Shown piece after piece: positions 28,501-40,500 of a DNA stretch of 64,000 nucleotides; position 1 is the first letter of the stretch, and each line of letters starts with the position of its first letter. The stretch is taken from assembly GCA_009741485.1 (NCBI GenBank), contig CM019220.1:29989891-30053890 (forward strand), in the 5' to 3' direction. The position numbers were made by a program, and so were the translations under genes. This stretch comes from Malurus cyaneus samueli (Eukaryota > Chordata > Aves > Passeriformes > Maluridae). The notes under the pieces were generated by a model. That model was not told the origin of the DNA and made no database searches. It saw only the letters and a program-made list of their open reading frames with translations.

Positions 28501-31500
28501 TATCTGTAGGCATTTCAAGCACCTGTATGTAATAGCTGTGGTTCACAGGTAGAATTTTATAACTAGTCTACATAATCGCTTCATTTTTGCGTGGAGAAGA
28601 ATTTTTTAGAGTTCAAAACTTGCTGTGAATGAAACACCACCCTGATGACTAATAGTTTGAAGGCTGATAAGGAATGAAGCTGTATGAACAAGACACCATT
28701 ATTTGTGAAGTGAGAAAGATGGTGAAGTAGGCTTTGATTTTTGTCAGTGAATTTTTCTGCTCCTCTAAATTTAGTGTTGCATCTGATAAAAGATTCTGAG
28801 CATAAGCTGAGGGTGGTTGGTTGAGCTGTATCTGTAAATTCAACATGACTTTAAGCCTATCTCAGGTGACATTCTGTTTTCCCAGCACCTTTATTTAATT
28901 TGAGAGCCCGTGTGGTTTTATATTCCCTGAAGGTTTTATTTTGTATTCCACAGTGCTTTCAAAGGCATAGTTGGAAAGCTGTTATTAAAATCCAGGGATT
29001 GAAGTGAGGCCCTCGACATTAAAAGTAGCAGAATTGCAGCCTGGAAGAGAAGCTGACACCTTGAGAAAATATGGTCTTTTTTTTTGTTTGTTTTGTTTTG
29101 GTTTTTTTCCTTAACATTTCCTAAGAATATTTGACAGCCCTCCCTCAAATTTTGGGTCTGCCTACACTGCCTTTGTGTTGGTCAAACCCCTTTCTGTCAC
29201 TTAATACCAGTGGTCAGCATATGGAGCAAGTTGTCTCTGATGGCTGGATCCCTCCAGCCCCTGTCTCCTGAGTGGATTTANTGATGTGCTGTCATTGATA
29301 TGGGTTATTCTCAAAAATGTCAGAAATCTTTTAGATCCCTCCTAGTTCTGTTGTAGTCATTTCTATAAGACCTTCATTAAAATATTGGAGGGAGCAGTTA
29401 ATTTGTGAACATTTGTGTATGCTTTGTGGAGCCCTCACATAATTAAAAATCTTAGATGTTCATTAAGGGAGAATAAATGCACAACCTCTGTTGCCTCACT
29501 CAGAATTGCTTAGGGATAAACACTCTCATTGTTTTTTTCATATGGGTTTTTTTAACCTGTACAAGGAAACAGCTCTTTCTGAAGTGTATTTGGTTTACCA
29601 AATGTCTTCTGGTCTGCCCAGTTAAATGTTTTGAGAATTTCAGCAGTTTGAAATGTTTTCGCTCATCTTCTTTGCTGTAATTAACTGTTTTAGCCTTTTG
29701 CTCTGTATCATTCATGAAGAACAACATTGCTGCTGCTGTTCAATAACTTTTTTCCTGGAATAGCAATTTTCAGTGGCTTGGCAATGTCAAGTAGAATTTC
29801 ATAGCTCAAAGTGAGCGATTTGTGGAGAGCTCTGTGGACCAAGCCCATATAATTTGTGAGCCAAAAGTCCTGCAGCCCTTTTAATTAGAATAACCTGGTC
29901 TTTTGGAGGAGTCTCTGTGAGTTGGGTGCATGTGCCTGGCAGGAAGATGCAGAGTGTGTTTTACCCTTTCTCTTTGTCTGGGTGGTGTGACAGTTGGGGT
30001 CCTTTTACTTCAAGCTCAATATATTTGAAGTGATGGCCTTATCTGAATGTGTCCAATAAACTTACACTCATCCTTCCTGCAGTATTCTCTATTCCCTTCC
30101 CCATTCTCCTCTCCTGTTGCTGAGATTTATATATTACAAGGTTATAAATATGGCTTTTAGAGGCAAATGTACATAGTGATTTAGAGACAGCAAAGCAAGA
30201 ATGCTGCTCTGTGTTACACTCTGATGTGTCTCAACCTCCTGGTTTATTTGATAATATTTGGACAGTACTTAAAGATAGGCTCAGCTGTGAAGATATAATG
30301 AAGAAATAATAAACATACATTTATGGAATACTTTGCATTTTCAGTGATACAAAGATTGATCTACTTGATATGCTAAATAAATGCTAATACATATATTCTG
30401 TATTGTTATGGAAGTAGTATGAGTACTGACTGCAGTTTGTGTAATTTCTTTTCCAACAGAATGCAGTAAGTATGTCTTGTTTGCAGTGCTGATTTTGCTG
30501 CATGCCAAATTTTAACTCTCTCATCTAGAGTTATGCAAGTTTTCCGATCTGAGTGATAATTGCAGTTGGTGAGAGGGCTGAGTTTGATGTGGCTGAGGAA
30601 TTTTGGTGATCAGCTATGATTTTGCTTCATTTAAAACTAAAATGATAAAAGTAATCTGTGCTACCTCCATATTTTCTAATCTGCTTGTGTGTTCTTAATC
30701 TCATTTAGCAACCAGATCCTTAATTCAAACATTTAAATGTCATGAAAATTCTGTCATAATTTAAGATTCACAGGTATTGTATAGCAGATTATCTGGTAGT
30801 TTAGAAAAGCAGAGTGTCATGTCACAGCCCTCCCCTGGGATGGGACAGTCCCTGAGCTTCCCTCCTGTCCCCACCCCTCCTGCTGGGGTCTGCTCCAGTC
30901 CCCGGTCCCTTCTGCAAAGGGTCACACATCTGCTTGCTCCCTAGACCACTTTGAGATGATTCAGCCTGTTAGAGGGATTTTAGTTAACGAAGCTCTTTTG
31001 TTTCCCATCATTTCAAGGGGCAGTTTGTTGGCAGGGAGGAGGTGGGTTGACCTCTGGATCCAATAATCTCTTAACCCAGGCTCAGCTGCAACAGGAATAG
31101 CAGCTTGAGCCTCATTCTGTAGGGAAAAAGGATACTTTATTGCCTGCTGAGTGCAAAAGAGCTAATGCTACTGCCATAATTTTGTTTATCAGACCCCGCA
31201 GGAGACTCCGTTTTACATATGGGGACAGATTAGTGCAGGCAAAACTTTTGCTGTTTATTCCCTGACCCCACAAGTGTCCTTATGACTTTTTGGAAGGAAT
31301 CAGCACAGGGGCATCATGAATAAAGCCTACAGAGGCTTTTGTGCCTTGCAGTGGACCAAGCCCCAGGGAAGGATTTGGTCTAAAATTTCTACACTAATCA
31401 CGATTTCAATCAAATATTACTCCAGCCATCACATCACAAAAGTGGAAGGAGTAGTTAACACAGCAGCTCGCTGACCTGCAGCTGCTGCAGTAACTCACTC

Positions 31501-34500
31501 CAGCTGCTTCCTGGCTCTTTACACAAAGCAAACTCAAACGTGTTTCCACTGACAGGACAACAGCTTCGAGCAATTCATTATCAACTACTGCAATGAGAAG
31601 TTGCAGCAGATCTTCATTGAACTTACCCTCAAAGAAGAGCAGGAGGAATACATCCGAGAGGTAATGCTTGCGTGGAGCTTTCCTTATCCTCTTCCTGTTG
31701 TCCCTGCACAGATACACAGGCATGCAGTCTGCAACCATTTTTCAGGGAACAGAGTCACTTTTTGACTGCAGAACTGTCATGGAGCATGTTTGGGCTGTGG
31801 GGTACTTAAATTAAGCAAGACAAGTTGATTTGGCGTTTGCTTCACATAATGAGTTCTCCAGGTAAAAAGCAGACCTAGCTGTGGTTCATTCATTGGCAAT
31901 GGCTGGCCATTCTGAGCAAGGGCTAATTGATTTATTAGAGCATTAATATCACTGTCTGGTGTCAGTGCCATTGCCCTGCAGCCTGTGTTTTGGATTGCAC
32001 AGCAGTGTCTGGGATGCACCCCAAGAACAGCCACAGCCAGTCCGTTTTCAAAGGGAGTCAGGTGGCTAAAATAATAGCACACAACATGGAAAAAACTACA
32101 AATAGAGTTTTGGTTCTAGTTTTGTTTCAGGTAAGGGAGCTCTGTGAGCTTTATGGATAAATTTAAGATGTCCTGTGGAGGCCAGCTTCTGGTGTTTGAT
32201 GTTATTCTGTGAGTGAACATCAGGCTAAAGTTTTAATAGGTTTTAGCAGTGCTCCACATGATACACAGAGCTCAGACAAAACACCAGCTCCCAGCTGTAA
32301 AAACTGGCACACATAGTCTGTGCTCAAACTGGATGGTACCATTTTGCTGCATAAACATTTTAAAATATTACATAAAGCTCCTGCCTTGTGATCCTGAGGG
32401 TAACATGGCATTTCAGCATGTCTTTTTCATTTTGCATTCAGTGGTGAACCATCATTACTGCAATTTGGGTCTGGAATGATATTTCAAATGCTCTGAGAAA
32501 AGTAAACTGTAAGAAGTACCACAGAGTGCAAACTGAGAATGAAATTAATATTTTCTTTCTCTCAGTCCTTTGCCCTACCCAGTGCTACCTCGTGATGCAT
32601 TGGCATCTCCTCCTGTAAATTTTATTGCTGATGTTTAAACAAAAATTGGGATATTAAGAACATCTGAACAACAGTCAGACACTGGATTTTTCAAATGCTC
32701 TTATCTAAATTTAGCCCTCTTTCTTCCTCCCATTAAAAAAAAAAAAATCCCAACGATGAAGAACTTAGAAATTGCGATCTCAGGAGCTTGCAGTGACATG
32801 GGCTGATTTCCTTCTGGCCAGTGGGAGCGTGGGCAGTGCAGGAGGAGCCTGGCCTGGTGCCAGGGAGTGCATGGGAAGCTGACATGGGTGGAGGAAAGGA
32901 ATGGACAGCGAGTTTGGCAGCCACTCAAGGACACTCATTTTGCGCAGATAATGTTGGTAGTAGATGATTGCATTTTTTTTTTCCTTCATTAATTAATTGT
33001 TGGTAAGCATGCAGAATTAAATTTGAAAGTAGTGCCGTGGTTAACTGGAATATGATTTTAATTTCCTAGAGGAAAAGCTCCCTCCATTGTTTTCCTGTTC
33101 ATATATTTATATTTTCTTCTAGGGGATTGAATGGACTCATATTGAATATTTCAACAATGCTATCATTTGTGACCTAATAGAAAATGTAAGTTGTGTTCAA
33201 GAATCTCTTTAGATAATTTTTTAATGCATGGGTTAAATTTAACTGTAAATTCTGTATGCATCCTCACACAGTGAATTTTGTGACACATGCTATTCTTTGT
33301 ATTATTCATCTTACTTTGTATGGTAAAAATTTATTTTACTAAAAAGGACTTTTTAATAAGCTGTATGTTACTTTTGTAGAAATAACCAGCAGTACCTATG
33401 CGAAAAGAATTGTAACTCAAACAGCTCTTAAATGTTTACATTTAATGTGCTGTTTTCAATAGCAGATATCCTATACTGCATTTTAATTACCTTTTCTTTT
33501 TGTGTGGAAACTAGAAAACTCAATGACATGCTACTGAGTGTTTGAGGTACTCAAAGTACTTATATATAAGTACTCAAATATAATAATAAGACTTCCTGTG
33601 TACTTAGTGCAACAAGAAAGATAAAATTCCTTGACAACCAGAAAAGAACACTCTTAATCATTAACATAAAATATATGATGGTTTTACCATAAACTGGCTG
33701 CTTTCAGTTAAGTTGGAGTTGCTACAGTCTGAGTAAATGACATGAAACTTCAGTGTGAATTTCAAGATGCAGATCTCATTAAAAGTCTTTCAAAAATGCA
33801 AGTGCTAAAAATCAGTTGGAAATGGTCATGAGGTAAAAAGAGCCAGACTTTGAGATGGCTTGGAGAATGTTTTCCTGGCGAAAGTCAAACAGGAGAACGG
33901 TCTCCATTTCATTCCATGATGGAATGTGGTGGGAACAAGTACTAAAGCTCTTGTTTTGGAACTTCAGAACCAAACTGGAATCCTGGCCATGCTGGACGAA
34001 GAGTGCCTGAGACCAGGAACTGTTACCGACGACACCTTTTTAGAAAAGCTGAACCAGGTGTGCGCCACTCACCAGCATTTTGAGAGCAGGATGAGCAAGT
34101 GCTCCCGGTTCCTCAACGACACCTCCCTGCCCCACAGCTGCTTCAGGATTCAGCATTACGCTGGAAAGGTACCTGGTGAAGGGAGCACGTGGGCTCTGGG
34201 GGCTGCTGCGGCTGATTAAAAATCCAGGCCTGTCCTAATCTTTTCTGTCTTAAGCCTAAAATTTGTGTTTTGGGCTGGAAGGTTTTTAAAGGTTCACAGA
34301 ATGGTTTTTGTTGGAAAGGACCTTAAATATCACCTGGTTCCAGGCCTGTGCCATGGGCAGGGGACACTTTACACCAGACCAGGTTGTACCTGGTGTCCAG
34401 AGCCCCATCCAACCTGGCCTTGGACACTTCCAGGAATGGGGCAGCCATGGCATCTCTGGGCAGCCTGTGCCACCACCCTGACAGGGAACAATTCCTTCCT

Positions 34501-37500
34501 GCTATTTAATCTAAACCTGCTCTCTGTCAGTGTGAGGCCATTCCCCCTTGTCCTGGCACTACATGCCCAAAGTCCTGCTGCTCTGGCTGAAATCAAGGGC
34601 AGCTCTCCTTCCACCAAAGAAGAAAAATGCCCCACATGCTTTGGTGCTGCTGTTGGCTCTCTGGAAGTAAATCATTGCTCACAGTGACAAAACTTCATGC
34701 ACATTTGTAGGCATCATATTTTGGAAAACACGTTCTTTGTCACTGAACTAGCTGCAGTCCTTAGTCATGTTGTTGAGAAAAATGCAGTTTTGTATATTTG
34801 AAGGAACTGAGTTTGATACTCTGTGTTTAAACAGATGGAAGAGAAAGCTGTACAGAGGGCTTGCAAATGTATTTGCATTTTACAACATAAGCTGTGTGAA
34901 TAAAAACAAGTCTGACAGCTTTCAATGTGCAATCCAGTATGACTTTTTATTAATGAAAACACAAATAATTAAATTTGTATAGTGAAGACTGTTAAAAAAA
35001 TTAGAAGTGTGTATAGGGTTGAAGCTATGCCTCTTGTCTGATTCTGCTGAAGTGATAATTTCACACAATAAAGAATATTTGGAAAATGTTTTATTTCCCT
35101 AGGACTGCTTCATGTTTTTTAAAATTTTCTCAATCTTATACTTTTGAATAGCTCAATAATTTTCTCATTCAAAATAGCCCTATAAATTATCAGCCTTTCA
35201 GGCAGCCATTCCCTAACCTAACATTATTTGCCAAGAAGAGTTTGTAACTGCATGTAATCTATCAGGGTTTAATACCTAGGTATTTCTTTGGTTGTCAAAA
35301 ATTGAAGTGACTTGAGAACACTCCAGTACTTTGAGAAGGAGTGTGCACAGATTGTGTCTTAGCAGGCAGTGAGGGTCTGTGATTGTTACAGGCATTCACT
35401 TACCCAGCAGAGTGAATTCCTCCTATTTTGGGAGGAATGTTGTTTTTCCATCCTCAGCTGAGAACATTTTGATCTTGTCACTGGTCAACAAAAGTTTGAC
35501 CCTCCTTTTTTGAAAAATAAGCAATTTCATGCGAACAGTTGTGGTTCTTTTCTGCAGTGGCATTTGCTGCACCTGTCAGAACCAGAAACACGTTGTTCAG
35601 AGTAAAATGCTTGCCTGAATTCCCAGTAACCTGCTGTTGTGTAAAACATGTGTCAGTACTATTTTTCCTCAGTATTCTGTGTACATAGAATATGTAGACC
35701 TGAGAAATCATGCATCTGAGGAAGAATCTGCATTACCAGCCAGATGATTTGTCACAATTAATTAAATAAGTTCCCTACCCTCAAAAATTAAAAAAGCCAG
35801 TAGCAGTCTAAGATCTGCATGAAATTCTTCTGGCTGCCTCTTGGGCACCCAGCTGCAGGTCAGAGCTTGGTACTCGTGCTTGTTGTTGTTGGATTGCTTT
35901 CCTGGTAAAAATCCTTTAAAACAGCAGTCTCCTGGGGGCTGCACAGCTTGCTGCTTGCACTGCGATAGCAAGAGGTGATATTCCATGTCTTGTTTTAGTT
36001 AGGCAAATAATGTAAACATTAGTACTTTGAAGGGAAAGGGTATTTTTGCTGTTTTGATTCAAAAGAAAGGGAGACAACCTCATCAGACATCATAGAAAAA
36101 AAAAAAAAAAGATCGCTTTGGAGTTTTGGCAGGTGGTGGTGTGTCAGAGTTGTCATGGAAAAAGAGTTTCATCCATTTTAAAGTCCAAATTGATCAACAC
36201 AGGGAACTGTTGGCAATGTGTGGCATCTTTCTCAGGTAGCATGTTCGGGTAGAAATTTTGTCCAACAAAAATGATCCAAATGACAGATTTAAAACGAAAG
36301 CTGAAATCTCTTTCATTTGTTTTGGATAGCACTTAAGAAGAAGAAATCAATTTCTTGGGTCAGTTTTGAACTGGTCTATGTTGTAGTTCACACCCTGCCC
36401 TGATGGACTCTTCTCTGTTGTTCAGGTTATGTACCAGGTGGAAGGATTTGTTGACAAAAATAATGATCTTCTGTACCGCGACCTCTCCCAGGCCATGTGG
36501 AAGGCCAGCCACTCCCTTATCAAAGCTTTGTTCCCAGAAGGAAACCCTGCAAAGATCAATCTAAAGAGACCCCCAACGGCAGGTTCACAGTTCAAGGCTT
36601 CAGTTGCTACGCTGATGAAAAACCTCCAGACAAAAAATCCAAACTATATCAGGTAAACTCCCCAGTGGCAAAGATTCGGTGAATTTGTTTGGTGCAGTTA
36701 TAAACAAGAAATCTCGCTATCCAAGGATCAACTGTCGAGATTTACAGTTGAAACTCACCGTAATAGTTGGTGCAGAGATGTCCCTTTTGGTTTTCCTTTC
36801 CAGGTGCATCAAACCCAATGATAAAAAGGCTGCACAAGTTTTCAACGAAGCCCTGGTGTGCCACCAGATCCGCTACCTGGGGCTGCTGGAGAACGTGCGG
36901 GTGCGGAGGGCGGGCTACGCCTTCCGACAGCCCTACGAGCCCTGCCTGGAGAGGTACAAAATGCTCTGCAAGCAGACGTGGCCCCACTGGAAAGGGCCAG
37001 CCAGGTAGGCGAGCAGCAGTGTTCCTACCTGTCCTGAAGGAAATTCCGGTCTCCCACGTGTCCTGATTTTTGATTTGTTTTGCATGAGATGCAAAAGGTT
37101 TATATTGCAGCCTGGACTGATTTTGGTCTGAAGGAAAGGGTGTGAGAGAGAGAGACTGCAGTGGATTCAAAATTACTGGGAGGTCTGGAATGATCAGGAG
37201 GGCACTTATCTTTAGTAACCAACTTTCAAAGTGTAAGAACCCTCATTTTGTTGAAGGCAGCCACACAATCTTCCTCTGCCCTTGGAAGAGTACATAATAA
37301 TTGGAGAATGATTATGAGATAACACCTCTTGCAAATCAATTGAATTCAATATATACTGTTAAATTGTGTGGTGTTCACATGGAATTTTGCAAATAATGTC
37401 TGGGATGGGCAAATAAGCTTCTATTGTTTCTTTTTACATGGGACCACTAATAGTGTGATTTAAATATCTTTCATAATAGATTAACATCTTTTAGCTACAA

Positions 37501-40500
37501 TTTAAATGTTTAGGTTATCAAGATAATTATAGAAGTGTAGTATTGGTAACAATAGCATTGCAATAATCATCACAAAGATCTGCACAGTTCCTCTCTCCTT
37601 TTTCTGTCGATGTTCATAGAATGCATTTGGTAAGAGTGGAGCACAGACCTTTGTCAAACTCGTCAGTCTTTGTTCCACATTTTCACGTTAGTGTGAGAGC
37701 CCTTCCTTTTTCCTTTTTTTGTTTTTAAGTAAAATAATTATAGAAGAAAGAGGAAAAAATAGGGCATTGCTGATGCTGTACAATAAAATTTGCTCTTTTT
37801 TTTCATCAAATTATTCTGAATCTTTACAGTGATTATTCTTGCCTTTAGCTGAATAACCAATGAGTAAATGAGTTAGGTTTGCAATCTTCTTATGTTGAGC
37901 ACTACTTAAAAGTTTAAAATATGCTTTCATATACTTTTCATAAATTGAGCTGTGAGTATGTAAACTAAGAAGTTTTAGAGCTGGGGGTCATGTTTGTTAA
38001 GCTCATTTACTCCTTCTTAGGGATGGAGTAGAGGTGCTGTTTAATGAATTGCGAATCCCCGAAGAGGAATTTTCATTCGGTAGATCAAAGATATTCATCC
38101 GCAACCCACGAACAGTAAGTGAAAAATCCCTCCTGCAAAGTCAAGCCCTCTCTCATGAGGGCAGCCTGCTATGAGCTGCATCGTTCTCTACGTGATTCCT
38201 GCAAATTTTTCTACATGCAGTGCTCTGATATATTGCTGGGAATGTAGTATTAAAAAAGGCACTTTTTAATGTTAGACCCATTAAAATCGATGTGAATCAA
38301 GATTCTACAATAGCTGTCAGCATTAATCTAATGTAATTTTTGAGTGCTGGCTTGCGACAGTGAATCTGCCACAAATTTTTTGGTGCATCTGCCTGTAGCT
38401 CTGGAGATGAATAAAACAATGTGTGTCTGGGGGGGCTTCAGTAAAGAAGAGATTTCTCTTCCAAGAGCTGTGCTTACCATTTTGTTTCCTTGTCTCTTCT
38501 GCTGTTTTTCTTCCAATGTCAAACAAAACCCTAAAACCTCCCCACACCCAGCTCTTCAAATTAGAAGACCTGAGAAAGCAGCGTTTGGAGGACTTGGCTA
38601 CCCTCATTGGGAAGATTTATAGAGGCTGGAAGTGCCGTACTCGCTTCCTGCTGATGAAAAGATGCCAGATCGTGATTGCTTCCTGGTACAGGAGATTCGC
38701 AGTAAGATACTGTCCTTACTAAATGGGGGCTTCTCTTCAGTGTTTAATGCAGAAAACATTCATAGGATATTTTTCCTCAATGTGCACCAAGAGCTGTTGA
38801 AAGAATTGAGTTTTATGTTAATATTTAAGTACAGATAGTGTGAATAAAGAAAATTTAGTTTCTATAGGCTACTATTAAGTGCTTGCAGTGTGCTTGCTCT
38901 TAAACAATTAAAAATCTCACCAGAGTCCTTTTGCTCTGGAAGAGCAAGGTTCTGTGGCCCAGCTGGAAAGAGTATTTTTTTTTTTAAATTCAGCTAAAAT
39001 GCTGTGCTTCCTGACATTTACAGTGCTTTTGAAACATATGGTTAATGTGTAAAAAATGTTCAGTAATGTACATGTGCTGTTCTGTGGAATTCAGTCATTC
39101 CTGAGCTTTTTTGTGTTTTTGCCTTATTTGGAACCTTTGCCTTGGACTCAAGAATGTTGCCTGGGAGGACCCTGGGAGTTTATTTTAATTACAACTCCTA
39201 AGACTCGTAATTCAGTATCATTACTGATACAATTCGTTCTAGAGCAGTTTCAGATCTGTCTGTGAACTGGAAGTTCTGTGCCATGAACTGAACAGCACCA
39301 TTATATGACTCTTTTGTGTATTCTTGACAGTAAATAATATTGACTTAGGTGATAAAAAAGATTTATTTGTTTTTAAAACTGTTCCTGAACATTTCAGCTG
39401 TGTTTTGTTGTTGCTAGAGAATAGCACAAGCATATCAGAAGCCTTGATGAAATATAGAAAGAAAACCTTAAATTGCAAGTTGCAGAGTTGACGAATGCCT
39501 GTTTTTCAGTTGACAAGCACTTCTGTTTGTCCTCTTGAAAGCCATCAGTGTTTGGTTCACTTCTCGTGGATAATTAGAGGGGAGTGTGGATAATTTGGAA
39601 AAAATACGACTGAAGTATGTTTTTTTTACTGCAAAAACTCTTCTCTCTGAACCTGTGTGACTGAAGGCACTGTTTGTGCAAACTGCATCATTACGGAATT
39701 GCGTTGTGCCCACGTGGCTTCGTTATGATCTCACACAACCTTAATGAATTTAAAACGGGCTTACTGCAGCTAGATTGGCACACCTTTAAACATCAAGAAA
39801 TGAAAACAAGTACATGACCATTCTGAACTGTAAACCTTGATTGGGTCACATGGCAGTTGTTTTATTACTTGTGGGTGATGACAGAGATGATTCCTCAGCC
39901 TCTCTGTGCAGATGGAAGGCAGCGTTCTCCTAAACCGACATGGCTGGTAGGCTCTGTGCTTTGGAAGGTTTCATCAGAAATCCCTTGCATGATTAAAGCT
40001 TTTTTGAGCAGCTCTTTGAGCTGGAGGCTTGGCTCTAGGATCTACAGGCACTTTCTGTCTGTTGCCTTGCAAGGCATGACAGATGGAAGCAGTGGCAGGA
40101 AAGTGGCCCAGACAGACCCTCCCTGGCTTGCTCACAGAGATGTTCACTGGCACTGAGTGGGCTGAGTGTCAACTCTAAAGGCCCTGTTGCAAAGTCTGTC
40201 AGTATTATACTAAATGCTAGGCTGCTGGAGAGCTGAGCTTTTTAGAAGGAGAATGCTCGGCTCTGCAGGAAAATTTATTTTTCAAACTGGCATGCTTAAA
40301 TAATACTCCAGCAACTCAGGAATCCATGTTTTTGTTTTTTATTTTTTCCTTTTTCTGAGTTATCACCAGCATTTGGTGTACTAAAGGCACTGTGGGTAAT
40401 AGGTACAGCACATGTCTTATGAAAAGGTGGTAAAAAGCTTAGCCAACAAACCTGAGCATTTGTGACAGTGTGCTACTCTGGTGGTGGGAAAGACAAATAA

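Larger units (their letters stand above)
21457..31555 (+). other. MYO1B: Intron 10 (longest intron, 10.1 kb)
   Basis: AT-rich with a GC-richer stretch at about 24300-25250. I found no CR1, LTR, RNA gene or convincing coding signal. It contains a perfect palindrome (27803-27820), a poly-T run near 28327-28342 and the window's only N (29281). The ORFs it contains have low-complexity translations and look like chance. Confidence 0.8.

Noticed and set aside
34265..34687. 140-codon + strand open frame
   Set aside because: Most of it is the reverse complement of a CR1 fragment, so it is repeat sequence rather than a gene.
36742..37170. 142-codon antisense open frame
   Set aside because: It is the shadow of the GC-rich exon v15 on the opposite strand; its translation has no independent resemblance.
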